Shown: piece by piece, positions 35,136 to 44,829 of the stretch | How positions within the stretch are numbered: the stretch's first letter is position 1 | Layout of the letters: each line of letters opens with the position of its first letter | Assembly (NCBI RefSeq): GCF_004328625.1 | Contig: NZ_CP032229.1 | Coordinates: 6,275,364 to 6,339,363, forward strand | Length of the DNA: 64,000 nt | Source: Streptomyces seoulensis | GTDB lineage: Bacteria; Actinomycetota; Actinomycetes; Streptomycetales; Streptomycetaceae | Reading direction: 5' to 3' | Made by a program: the position numbers and the translations under genes | The notes under the pieces: model-generated | What the model was told of the DNA's origin: nothing | Databases searched by the model: none | The model's input: the letters and a program-made list of their open reading frames with translations, nothing else

Positions 35136-36093
35136 ACTCGCCCTGGACAAAAGGACGCTGCCCGACCGGTCCACGGTCGTCGGCTGGCTCCAGAACTACG
35201 GCGTCTACCTCGGCCTCGCCGTCCTGCTGCTGTTCAACGTGTTCTTCACTGACCACTTCGTCTCCGGCGAGAACTTCCGCACCCAGGCCGTCCAGGTCTC
35301 CCCGGTGCTGATCGTCGCCCTCGGCATGGCGCTGGCCATCGGCACCGAGGGCATCGACCTCTCCGTGGGCGCCGTGATGGCCCTGGCCACCTCCATCACC
35401 TCCCTCTACCTCGGCTACGGACCCTGGCTCGCCCTGGTGGCCGCGCTGGTCGGCGGCGCCGTCATCGGCCTGGCGGGCGGCTCGCTCATCGCGTTCGTCG
35501 GGGTCCAGCCCATCGTCGCCACCCTCGCGCTCATGGTCGGCGGCCGGGGCATCGCCCTGGTGCTGCTGCCCCAGCTCAAGGACGTACGCGACCCCGCCAT
35601 GGCCACCCTCGGCTCCGGCAGCGTGGCGGGCGTCCCCTACCTCGCGCTGATCGCGGCCACCCTCGCCCTGATCGTCGGCTTCGTGGTCCGCCGGACCACC
35701 TTCGGCCGCCGCCTCCTCGCCATCGGCGACAGCCGCCCCGCCGCCCAGCTCGCCGGGCTGCCCGTGCACCGGGTCCTGATCACGGTCTACGTCTGCTCGG
35801 GCGTGCTCGCCGCCGTCGCCGGGTTCCTCGCCACGGCCCGGCTCCAGGCCAGCGACCCCAGCTCGCTGGGCAACCTGATGGAACTGTCCGCCATCACCGC
35901 CGTCGTCGTCGGCGGCACCCCGCTCACCGGCGGACGCGTACGCATCGGCGGCACGGTGGCCGGCGCCGTCCTCATCCAGCTCCTGACGGCCACCCTCATC
36001 AAACACGACCTGCCCTCGTCCTGGACCCAGATCGCCCAGGCCGTGGTGATCGTGCTCGCGGTGTACGCGGCACGGGAGAGGGGGAAGCGGTGA
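35128..36093 (+). CDS. ytfT: Sugar ABC transporter permease 1 (YtfT-like)
   Basis: A 321-aa permease of the RbsC family with 8-10 helices. Visible family features are LGMALAIGTEGIDLSVGAVMALAT and the coupling region NLMELSAITAVVVGGTPLTGGRVRIGGT. Translation is coupled to the ATPase (8-bp overlap) and to the second permease (GTGA). Two different permease genes in one operon is the arrangement of ytfT-yjfF. Confidence 0.88.
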   Translation: MTELALDKRTLPDRSTVVGWLQNYGVYLGLAVLLLFNVFFTDHFVSGENFRTQAVQVSPVLIVALGMALAIGTEGIDLSVGAVMALATSITSLYLGYGPWLALVAALVGGAVIGLAGGSLIAFVGVQPIVATLALMVGGRGIALVLLPQLKDVRDPAMATLGSGSVAGVPYLALIAATLALIVGFVVRRTTFGRRLLAIGDSRPAAQLAGLPVHRVLITVYVCSGVLAAVAGFLATARLQASDPSSLGNLMELSAITAVVVGGTPLTGGRVRIGGTVAGAVLIQLLTATLIKHDLPSSWTQIAQAVVIVLAVYAARERGKR

Positions 36094-37115
36094 TGCCCAG
36101 CACCAAGGAACACCCCGCGGCCGCCGGACGGACCGCGCCCGCCCCCGGCGACCCCGCCCGGCGCGGGGACCGGGTGGCAGCGCTCGCCCAGCGGCACGGC
36201 GCCCTGGCCGCGCTCGTCGTCCTCGCCGCCGTGGCCTCGCTGTCCTTCGACTCCTTCGCCACCGGCGACAACCTCGGCAACATCGCCATCTCCTCGTCGT
36301 TCCTCGCCACCGTCGCCCTCGGCATGACCTTCGTCATCGTCAGCGGCGGCATCGACCTCTCCGTCGGCTCCGTCTTCGTCCTCGGCGGCGTCCTCGCCGC
36401 CTGGGGCTCCCAGTACGGCACGGTCGTCGCGCTGCTGCTGCCGCTGGTGGTGTGCGCGGCGATCGGGCTGGTCAACGGGCTGCTGGTGGCCCGTACCGGG
36501 CTCGCACCGTTCATCGTCACCCTCGCCTCGATGCTGGCGGCGCGCGGGCTCATGCTCGCCATCACCGACGAGGGCGCCGACACCTTCCTCGTCAACCCCG
36601 ACTCGGTCTTCGCCTCGCTCGGCCAGGGCAAGCTGCTCGGCATCGGAACTCCCGTGTGGATCACGGCGGTTCTGTTCGTCGGCGGTGCCGTGCTGCTGCG
36701 GAGCACCCGGTTCGGGCAGCGGGTGTACGCCGTCGGGGGCAACGAACAGGCGGCGGCGCTGATGGGCGCCCCGGTCGCCCGCACCAAGGTCAGCGTGTAC
36801 ACCCTGTCCGGGCTGCTGGCCGGCCTCGCCGGGGCGCTGAACGCGGCCTACCTCGCCTCCGGTGTCACCATCCTCGGCTACGGCATGGAGCTGGACGCCA
36901 TCGCCGCCGTCGTCATCGGCGGCACCCTCCTCACCGGCGGCCTCGGCTACGTCAGCGGCTCCCTCGTCGGCGTGCTGCTGCTGAAGGTCATCCAGAACGT
37001 CATCAACCAGATCGGCTCCCTCGACTCCGCCTACCAACAGGTGGTCAGCGGGGCGTTCCTCGTCCTGGTCGTCGTCGCCCAGACCTGGCTGGCCAGGCGG
37101 CGCCGGGTCGGCTGA
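36090..37115 (+). CDS. yjfF: Sugar ABC transporter permease 2 (YjfF-like)
   Basis: A 341-aa RbsC-type permease with FVIVSGGIDLSVGSVFVLGGVLAAWG and the coupling segment MELDAIAAVVIGGTLLTGGLGYVSGSL. About 45 N-terminal residues are polar and disordered. It starts GTGATG, with the GTG overlapping the previous stop. It closes the importer operon, only 16 bp from the convergent GH76 gene and with no clear hairpin between. Confidence 0.88.
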   Translation: MMPSTKEHPAAAGRTAPAPGDPARRGDRVAALAQRHGALAALVVLAAVASLSFDSFATGDNLGNIAISSSFLATVALGMTFVIVSGGIDLSVGSVFVLGGVLAAWGSQYGTVVALLLPLVVCAAIGLVNGLLVARTGLAPFIVTLASMLAARGLMLAITDEGADTFLVNPDSVFASLGQGKLLGIGTPVWITAVLFVGGAVLLRSTRFGQRVYAVGGNEQAAALMGAPVARTKVSVYTLSGLLAGLAGALNAAYLASGVTILGYGMELDAIAAVVIGGTLLTGGLGYVSGSLVGVLLLKVIQNVINQIGSLDSAYQQVVSGAFLVLVVVAQTWLARRRRVG

Positions 37116-37131
37116 ACGCCCCGCCGCCCGC

Positions 37132-38976
37132 TCACCCGGCCGAGGTCAGCGCCGCCAGCGCGCTCGCCTGGGTCCGCCAGTCCACCTGGTTCGGACTCCC
37201 GCCGGCCCAGCGCTCGCCGAGCCGGTTCAGCGGGTCCCGGTCCTTGGCCCACACCGAGTCGGCCTGCCGCACCAGATACGCGCGGTAGGCCGACGAACCG
37301 GTGGCGGACGCCAGATCGGCCAGCTGACGGACGAACACGCCCTTGAACTGCTTCTGGTTGTCGTCACAGCTCGCGCCGCCCACGTCGCACGACTCGGTCA
37401 GCACCCCGTCCCGGGTCAGCGCGGACGAGGACAGCGCCGCGTCCGCCAGCCGCTTCGCGGCGTCCAGATAGCGGGTGTTCCCGGTCGAGCGCCACAGTTC
37501 GGTGAAGCCGCCGATCGCCAGTCCCTGGTTGTAACTCCACACCGTCTGACCGTTGTTGGCACACCCCGAGGTCAGCCCGTCGTTCACCAGCCCCGAGCCG
37601 TTGATCAGCCCGCTGCCCAGGTACCAGTCCCCGGCCGTCACCGCCCGCGCACCCCACACCGTGTCCCCGCTGAGCCGCTGGTGCAGCGCCGAGGTCAGCC
37701 ACAGGTACAGGCCGCTGGTCACCGCGTTCTTGTACGTGCGCTCCCGGTTCCACCACACCCCGCCCCCGCAGCTGCCCGTGTCCCAGAACCCGCGCACATA
37801 GTCGGTGATGGTCACCGCCTCGTCCAGATACCGCCGCTCGTGCGTGAGGTCGTACGCCGCCACCCACGCGACCCCCCACCACGCCGCGTCGTCCACCGCC
37901 CGGCTGATGAAATGCCCCTCCACCGGGTCCGAACTGCGCCCGCCCGCCGGGAACACCCCCTGGTTCTGCTCGAAGGTACGTGCCACCGCCCAGTCGTAGT
38001 CGTGCGTCCCGGTGGCCCGCGCGAAGTCGACGACCGAGGTCAGCGCCACCGCCGAGTTCCACCAACTGCTGCGCCACCAGCCCTCGTCGGTCCGGTACGA
38101 CGCCATCAGCGCGTCCGCCGCGCCCCGCGCCCTCGTCGGCGCCGGACGCGCCCAAGCGGTGCAACTCCCGTCCTGGTGCGCGGACTCACGGCCGCAGGCG
38201 CGCACGGCACCGCCGTACAGCAGCCCGCGCGGGTCCCGGGTGGCGAACATCGCCGTACGCGTCGAGGACGACCCCGACGGCACGCTGGTCCGGCCGAGCG
38301 AGGAGCCCTCCGGCCAGCTCGCGCCCTCGTCCCAGGAGCGGTCCAGCCAGACCTCGTCGCCCGCGCCGCCGTTCTCCACCACGCCCCAGGCCAGGCCGTT
38401 CGCCTGGTCCATGTGCAGGCTGACGGTGCGCCCGTACAGGGTGGTCGCCGGCACCGGGCGCTCGTCGCGGGCCGCCGTGGCCGGGTCGGCGCCGTCGCAG
38501 GAGGTGCCGTCGCACACCCGGGGGCGGAACCAGTCCGTGCAGGTCACCCCGACCGCGTCCGCGCAGGCCCGGACCCAGCCGCGCCGGTGGCCCACCGGAT
38601 CGGTGACGTTGTACATCAGCGTCCGGGTGCCGGTCCACGAGGCGGGGATGCTCGCCTTCCCCAACAGCCCGTCCCAGCTCGCGCCCCGGTCCCAGGAGCG
38701 GTCCAGCCACACCGCGTCGCCCTGCTTGCCCTGGTCGACGCTGGCCCAGGCCATGCTGTCCGGCTCGGAGACATGCAGCCTGAGGAGACGGCCGTTGACG
38801 GTACGGTCCGGCACCGGGAACGACTCCTGGCGCGCCTTGGAGGGATCGAGGGTGTCGCAGGAGAGCGCGCACACGGCCGACGCGGCAGGGGCGGGGGAGG
38901 GGAGCGCGAGCACTCCGCCGAGCGCGAGAGCGAGGGCCAGCAGCGCGCCGAGGAAGCGGGGTCTGTGAACCGGCAT
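37132..38976 (-). CDS. Secreted GH76-type alpha-1,6-mannanase with duplicated N-terminal domain
   Basis: A 614-aa protein with a Sec signal peptide (residues 1-32). Two ~105-residue repeats follow (about 45-150 and 165-275). Each has an Asp-box-like S-W-D-x-G-A-S-W and a terminal Cys pair, and may bind glycan. The C-terminal (alpha/alpha)6 domain contains D362-D363 in AVDDAAWWG, the catalytic Asp pair of GH76. GH76 endo-alpha-1,6-mannanases attack fungal cell-wall mannan and related backbones. GGAGG precedes the ATG and an AACGTT operator overlaps the leader. Confidence 0.85.
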   Translation of the reverse strand: MPVHRPRFLGALLALALALGGVLALPSPAPAASAVCALSCDTLDPSKARQESFPVPDRTVNGRLLRLHVSEPDSMAWASVDQGKQGDAVWLDRSWDRGASWDGLLGKASIPASWTGTRTLMYNVTDPVGHRRGWVRACADAVGVTCTDWFRPRVCDGTSCDGADPATAARDERPVPATTLYGRTVSLHMDQANGLAWGVVENGGAGDEVWLDRSWDEGASWPEGSSLGRTSVPSGSSSTRTAMFATRDPRGLLYGGAVRACGRESAHQDGSCTAWARPAPTRARGAADALMASYRTDEGWWRSSWWNSAVALTSVVDFARATGTHDYDWAVARTFEQNQGVFPAGGRSSDPVEGHFISRAVDDAAWWGVAWVAAYDLTHERRYLDEAVTITDYVRGFWDTGSCGGGVWWNRERTYKNAVTSGLYLWLTSALHQRLSGDTVWGARAVTAGDWYLGSGLINGSGLVNDGLTSGCANNGQTVWSYNQGLAIGGFTELWRSTGNTRYLDAAKRLADAALSSSALTRDGVLTESCDVGGASCDDNQKQFKGVFVRQLADLASATGSSAYRAYLVRQADSVWAKDRDPLNRLGERWAGGSPNQVDWRTQASALAALTSAG

Positions 38977-38985
38977 GGCAAGTCC

Positions 38986-38998
38986 TCCAACGTTGAAC
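38986..38998. promoter_or_regulatory. LacI-type operator at the GH76 leader
   Basis: TCCAACGTTGAAC, nearly palindromic about AACGTT, 10 bp upstream of the GH76 start and next to its ribosome-binding site. Confidence 0.6.
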
Positions 38999-39180
38999 AG
39001 GCCCGGTCAGTTGCACGACAGCACCGTGGGGAAGGGCTGTACAGCATCAAAAACAGCCACAGGCGGAACCGGACGGAACATCTGTCGCGCGCGCTTCACG
39101 CCAACTACCCTGACAACGCTGTCCGTTCCGGATCTGGACACCGGAAAGCGGAGCGTGGTCTCATGCCGGGGAGCCATTTT

Positions 39181-39192
39181 TACAACGTTGTA
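39181..39192. promoter_or_regulatory. LacI-type operator before the GH31 gene
   Basis: Perfect 12-bp palindrome TACAACGTTGTA, about 85 bp before the GH31 start. It shares the CAACGTTG core with the GH76 operator in the same divergent intergenic region (38977-39276). Confidence 0.7.
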
Positions 39193-39276
39193 CCGCTGTA
39201 TCGCACCTGTGCTGCACCCGTCGTCTCCGCATGTCCGTCGCGCTCGCGAGAGCGCCACCGCCCCCTGGAGCGTGCC

Positions 39277-42200
39277 GTGCGACCACCCTTCCCCCGTACC
39301 CTCCGCCCGCCGCGCGGACCGGTCATCGCCCTCGTCCTGGCCTGCGCGGGCGTCGCGCTCGCACCCGTCGGCGCCGACGCCGCCACCCCGGCCGCCAAGG
39401 CCCGCTCGGCCACCGTGACCGTGCCCGGCGCCCGGTTCCAGGTGCTGTCCCCGACCCTGATCCGTACCGAGTACGCCGGGGACGACAGATTCGAGGACAG
39501 CGCCACCTTCAACGCCATCGGCCGGGGCGGCTTCACCCCGCCCGCCTACACCTCCGCCGTCAAGGACGGCGTCCTCACCGTCACCACCAGCGCCCTGACC
39601 CTGCGCTACAAGGTGGGCTCCGGACCCTTCACCGCCGACAACCTGACCGTGCGCCTGAAGGCCGGGCAGAAACAGGTGCAGGCGAGCCCCTGGCAGCGCC
39701 CCGACTGCGCGGTGGGCACCCTCTGCGAGGCCGAGGGCCAGCTCCACGACGGCCCCGGCGTCGCCGTCGACCACGCCGGCTACACCGGCAAGGGCTTCCT
39801 CGCGGGCTTCGATGTCACGAACAACTCCCTGACCACGGAAGTGCGTTCACCCGAAGCCGGCACCTACGACTACGCCGTCCGCTACGCCAACGCGGTGGGC
39901 TCGGACGGCCGCCGCGAGACCCGTACGCTCAGCCTCAGCGTGGACGGCGGCGCGACCCGGACCCTCAGCCTCCCGGCCACCGCCGACTGGAACACCTGGG
40001 GCGTGGCCCGGCTGCCCCTGACCCTCGGCGCCGGCCCCCACACCGTACGGCTCCAGCGCGGCGCCACCGACTCCGGCAACGTCAACATCGACAGCGCGGC
40101 CCTGCTGAAGCCCGGCGCCGACTACCCGGCGCGGGACCGCACCGCCGTCCCCGCCTGCGCGTTCGGCACGAGCTGCGAGGCCGAGGACGGTCTCCTCGCG
40201 GGCTCCGCCGTCATCGCCACCGACCACCGGGGGAACTCCGGCGACGGCTTCGCCGCCGAGCTGAACAAGGACGCCTCCCTCACCCGCCGCGTCGTGGACG
40301 TCCCGCGCGACGGCACCTACCGCCTCCACCTGCGCTACGCCAACGGCACCGGGGGCGACGGCCGCCACGAGAAGCGCACCGTGCAGGTCCGCACCGGCAC
40401 CGGCACCCCGGCGACCCTCACCCTCGATCCCACCGACAACTGGGACACCTGGCAGACCGCCTCCACCACCGTCGACCTGAAGGCCGGCGCCAACGACGTC
40501 ACCCTCGCCTGCCCCGACGCCACGAGCTGCCACGTCAACGTCGACACCCTGGGCGTCACCGCCACGGCCGACCCCGCCCCCGAGCCGCACCTCGCGCTCG
40601 GCGGCTACCGCCGCAGCCTCGACGGACTCGACGGCGACAACGACCCCAGCCCCCGCACCACCCCCGGCCTGCTGCACCGCGACGGCTGGCACCTGCTGGA
40701 CGACACCCCCTCCGCCGTCTACGACGCCCGCACGGGCAAGGCCACCCCGCGCGCCGGACACGCCGGGAAGCCCTACCAGGACGGCTACCTCTTCGGCTTC
40801 GGCCACGACTACAAGCAGGGTCTGACCGACCTCGCCACCCTGACCGGGCCGCCCGCACTGCTGCCCCGCTGGGCCTACGGCGTCTGGTACTCCGAGTACA
40901 TCGACCGGACCGCCAAGGACTACCAGGACACCATCCTGCCCGCCTTCCGCGCGGCCGGGGTCCCGCTGGACGTGCTCGTCACCGACACCGACTTCAAGTC
41001 GCCCAACACCTGGAGCGGCTGGAACTTCGACCCGGCCAAGTACCCCGACCCCAAGGGCTTCTTCGACTGGTCCACCGCGCAGGGACTGCACAACACCCTG
41101 AACGTGCACCCCAGCATCCTGGAGTCCGACCCGCAGTACGCGAAGGCCCAGGAGACCGCCAAGGGCAAGCTGAGCAAGGGCGGTTGCGCGGGGTCGGCCG
41201 GCTCGACGTGCCGTACGTTCGACTTCGGCGACCCCGACCAGCTGAAGGCGTACCTCGATCTGCACCGGCCCTTCGACCGCGCCGGGAACGACTTCTGGTG
41301 GCTGGACTGGTGCTGCGACGCCTCCCGCTCCTCGCAGGCCGGTGTCACCCCGGACGCCTGGATCAACCAGAAGTACGCCGGCCTCAACGCCGAGACCGCC
41401 GAACGGCCCTTCGTCCTCTCCCGCGCCTACGGCTCCCTCCAGGCGGGCGGCTACAGCGGCGGCGTCGGCCTGCCCACCGGGCCCTGGGCCGACAAGCGCT
41501 CCACGCTGCACTTCTCCGGCGACACCGCCTCCACCTGGGGCACCCTGAGCGCCGAGGTCGGCTACACCCCGGGTGAGTCCGCCGCCACCGGCATGGCCGC
41601 CATCAGCCACGACATCGGCGGCCACAACGACGGACACGGCATCCCCGGCGCCGAGACCTACACCACCGACGACGGCCGCACCCACCGCACCACCAAGCTG
41701 CCCGACGACCTGTACGCCCGCTGGGTGCAGTTCGGCACCTTCCAGCCCATCGACCGCCTGCACAGCAACCACAGCGACCGGCTGCCCTGGCAGTACGGCG
41801 ACGCGGCCCGCGACTCCGCCGCCAAGTTCCTCCGGCTGCGCGAGTCCCTCGTCCCGTACACGTACACCCTCGCCCAGCAGGCCGCCACCACCGGCGTCCC
41901 CCTCGTCCGCCCGCTCTACCTGGACCACCCCGAGGACGAGGCCGCCTACACCAGGGCGGGCAGCGAGTACCTGTACGGGCCCGACATGCTGGTGGCCCCG
42001 GTCACCACTCCCGGTACCAGCACCACCACCTCCGTGTGGTTCCCCGAGGGCACCTGGACCGACTACTTCACCGGCCGCACCTACACGGCGGGCAGCGGCG
42101 GCACCTCGTACGACGTGACGACCACCCTGGACACCATGCCGGTGTTCGTCCGCGCGGGCGGCATCATCGCCACCCGCGCCGGAGACGCCGCACACGACTC

Positions 42201-42558
42201 CGGGACCCCGCTGGACCGGGTCGGCCTCACCGTGGCCACCGGAGCGCCGGGCGCCTTCACCCTCTACGAGGACGACGGCGTCAGCACCCCGGCTCGCCAC
42301 CGCTCGGCCACCACCCGCACCAGCTACACCGGGCACACCCTGCGCATCGCCCCCACCCGGGGCACCTACAAGGGGCTGCCCAGCCGCCGTACTTGGACGG
42401 TCACCTTCCAGGGCCTCACCGAGCCCCCGGCCCACGTCACCTCCAACGGCACCACACTCGCCCCCTCCGCCTGGCAGTGGGACGCCACGGCACACACCCT
42501 GAAGATCACCACCCCGAGGACCAGCGTCCGTCAACCGGTGACCGTGAGCTTCAACTAG
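39277..42558 (+). CDS. Secreted GH31 glycosidase with two inserted CBM35-like modules
   Basis: A 1093-aa protein from a GTG with GGAG six bases upstream; a Sec signal peptide ends near residue 33. The N-terminal GH31 beta domain is interrupted by two carbohydrate-binding modules, each opening with CEAE (about residues 150-285 and 290-430). The catalytic barrel has the nucleophile at about D677 (WWLDWC) and acid/base at about D779 (SHDIGGHN). GH31 includes alpha-glucosidases, alpha-xylosidases and alpha-galactosidases; the specificity here is unknown. An AACGTT operator and a downstream terminator bracket it. Confidence 0.88.
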   Translation: MRPPFPRTLRPPRGPVIALVLACAGVALAPVGADAATPAAKARSATVTVPGARFQVLSPTLIRTEYAGDDRFEDSATFNAIGRGGFTPPAYTSAVKDGVLTVTTSALTLRYKVGSGPFTADNLTVRLKAGQKQVQASPWQRPDCAVGTLCEAEGQLHDGPGVAVDHAGYTGKGFLAGFDVTNNSLTTEVRSPEAGTYDYAVRYANAVGSDGRRETRTLSLSVDGGATRTLSLPATADWNTWGVARLPLTLGAGPHTVRLQRGATDSGNVNIDSAALLKPGADYPARDRTAVPACAFGTSCEAEDGLLAGSAVIATDHRGNSGDGFAAELNKDASLTRRVVDVPRDGTYRLHLRYANGTGGDGRHEKRTVQVRTGTGTPATLTLDPTDNWDTWQTASTTVDLKAGANDVTLACPDATSCHVNVDTLGVTATADPAPEPHLALGGYRRSLDGLDGDNDPSPRTTPGLLHRDGWHLLDDTPSAVYDARTGKATPRAGHAGKPYQDGYLFGFGHDYKQGLTDLATLTGPPALLPRWAYGVWYSEYIDRTAKDYQDTILPAFRAAGVPLDVLVTDTDFKSPNTWSGWNFDPAKYPDPKGFFDWSTAQGLHNTLNVHPSILESDPQYAKAQETAKGKLSKGGCAGSAGSTCRTFDFGDPDQLKAYLDLHRPFDRAGNDFWWLDWCCDASRSSQAGVTPDAWINQKYAGLNAETAERPFVLSRAYGSLQAGGYSGGVGLPTGPWADKRSTLHFSGDTASTWGTLSAEVGYTPGESAATGMAAISHDIGGHNDGHGIPGAETYTTDDGRTHRTTKLPDDLYARWVQFGTFQPIDRLHSNHSDRLPWQYGDAARDSAAKFLRLRESLVPYTYTLAQQAATTGVPLVRPLYLDHPEDEAAYTRAGSEYLYGPDMLVAPVTTPGTSTTTSVWFPEGTWTDYFTGRTYTAGSGGTSYDVTTTLDTMPVFVRAGGIIATRAGDAAHDSGTPLDRVGLTVATGAPGAFTLYEDDGVSTPARHRSATTRTSYTGHTLRIAPTRGTYKGLPSRRTWTVTFQGLTEPPAHVTSNGTTLAPSAWQWDATAHTLKITTPRTSVRQPVTVSFN

Positions 42559-42574
42559 CCGTACCCGAAAGGCA

Positions 42575-42607
42575 GGAGGGCCCGCGCGACGTCCGCGCGG
42601 GCCCTCC
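42575..42607 (+). terminator. Terminator after the GH31 gene
   Basis: Stem GGAGGGCCCGCGCG / CGCGCGGGCCCTCC with a 5-nt loop, 16 nt after the stop codon. Confidence 0.8.
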
Positions 42608-42647
42608 ACTACGCTCGGACCGAACGACGCCGACCGAGGGGAAGACC

Positions 42648-42926
42648 GTGACCGACTACCGGGACGGCGTGGTCGTCTACTGGCGGCCGCTGTGCCCGTT
42701 CTGCATCAAGCTCCGGCTCCGGCTGCGGCTCGCCCGGCTGCCGCGTACCGAGGTCAACATCTGGCGCGATCCCGACGCGGCCGCGTACGTCCGGCTGGTG
42801 GCGGACGGCAACGAGACGGTCCCGACGGTGACCGTGGCGGGGAACGCGATGGTCAACCCGTCGATGGGGCAGATCCGCGAGGCCGTACGCCGGGACGCCC
42901 CGCATCTGCTCAAGCGGGCGCGCTGA
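42648..42926 (+). CDS. Glutaredoxin-like thiol-disulfide protein (92 aa)
   Basis: The GTG start has GAGGGGA upstream. Active site RPLCPFCIKLR near residue 16 (C-x-x-C), then TVPTVTVAGNAMVNPS, the cis-Pro loop of glutaredoxins/mycoredoxins. Length and fold match actinobacterial mycoredoxin-like proteins, which probably reduce mycothiol-mixed disulfides. Its 3' end overlaps the 3' end of the convergent LacI gene by 17 bp. Confidence 0.88.
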   Translation: MTDYRDGVVVYWRPLCPFCIKLRLRLRLARLPRTEVNIWRDPDAAAYVRLVADGNETVPTVTVAGNAMVNPSMGQIREAVRRDAPHLLKRAR

Positions 42927-43935
42927 CCCGCTGTTCGCCCGACCCCCGCACGATCAGCCGGGTCGGCACGGTGACCGTACGGGCGCGGGAGCGGTCGCCG
43001 TCGAGGCGGGCCAGGGCCGTGGTGGCCGCCGTACGGCCGATCTCCTCCGGGTTCTGGGCCACCACCGTCAGCGCCGGCTCCAGCGCCTCCGCGAGCGCCA
43101 CGTCGTCGAACGCGACCACCGCCACGTCCTTGCGGCCGCTGCGGGCCAGCTCCGCGACCACACCGAGGGCCACGATGTTGTTGCCCGCGAACAGCGCGGT
43201 CGGCGGATCGGGCAGGGCCAGCAGCCGGGCTGTCGCCTCGCCCGCGTCGTGCTGGTCGTGGGCGCTGGCGACCAGCGGCCGGTCGTCGGGCAGACCCGCG
43301 TCCCGCAGCGCCTCCCGGTAGCCGGCCAGCCGCTCCCGGCGGGTGTAGAGCCGCGTCGGCAGGTCACCGACGAACCCGATCCGGCGATGCCCGTACCCGA
43401 CCAGATGCGTCACCCCGGCACGGGCGCCCTCGCGGTTGGAGCTGACCACGCAGTCCGTCACCAGCCCCGCCCCCGGCCGGTCCACGAACACCACCGGCAG
43501 CCCCACCGCCCGGTGCTGCCGCAGATGCGCGTGGTCGGCGCCCACCGACGGCACCACCATCAGGATGCTGACCCGGCGCGCCAGGAACTTGTCCGTCAAC
43601 GCCCGCTCCCGGCCCGGGTCGTCGGCGGAGGACCCCATCAGCAGCGTCAGCCCCCGCTCGCGCACCCGGTCCTCGATGCTGCCCGCCACCGCGCCGAAGA
43701 ACGGGTTGCCGAGGTCCGGCACGACCAGCCCGATCGTGGTGTCCGGGCCCCCCACCCGGATGTTGCGGGCCATCAGGTTCGGCTGGAAGCCGAGCCGCGC
43801 CACGGCCGCGAGCACCTGCTCCCGGGTTTGCGCCGAGGCGGGCCCGTCCTCGTTGAGGACACGGGAGACCGTCTTGGCGCTCACCCCGACCTCGCGGGCG
43901 ACATCGGCCAGGGTGGGGCGGCGGTTCGCGGCCAT
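42910..43935 (-). CDS. LacI-family regulator of the fructan locus
   Basis: About 341 aa from the ATG at 43935, with AGGAG 11 nt upstream; a GTG nine bases earlier is too close to it. HTH RPTLADVAREVGVSAKTVSRVL, hinge FQPNLMARNIRVG, effector domain with VDRPGAGLVTDCVVSSNREGA and VVAFDDVALAEAL. It lies at the end of the Frc-type importer genes on the same strand. The paired TGTCATCGTTGACA sites at 47.0-47.25 kb are its probable operators; none is seen before its own start. Confidence 0.9.
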   Translation of the reverse strand: MAANRRPTLADVAREVGVSAKTVSRVLNEDGPASAQTREQVLAAVARLGFQPNLMARNIRVGGPDTTIGLVVPDLGNPFFGAVAGSIEDRVRERGLTLLMGSSADDPGRERALTDKFLARRVSILMVVPSVGADHAHLRQHRAVGLPVVFVDRPGAGLVTDCVVSSNREGARAGVTHLVGYGHRRIGFVGDLPTRLYTRRERLAGYREALRDAGLPDDRPLVASAHDQHDAGEATARLLALPDPPTALFAGNNIVALGVVAELARSGRKDVAVVAFDDVALAEALEPALTVVAQNPEEIGRTAATTALARLDGDRSRARTVTVPTRLIVRGSGEQRVSAPA

Positions 43936-43992
43936 GCGGGACACGTCTCCTGTGCTCGTCGGCTCCGGCCGGGAACCCCCGGGCCGTGGAAG

Positions 43993-44825
<833 letters not shown>

Positions 44826-44829
<4 letters not shown>

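Noticed and set aside
37681..39276. Upstream extension of the GH31 frame by ~530 codons
   Set aside because: It is antisense to the GH76 gene. The signal peptide and RBS support the GTG at 39277.
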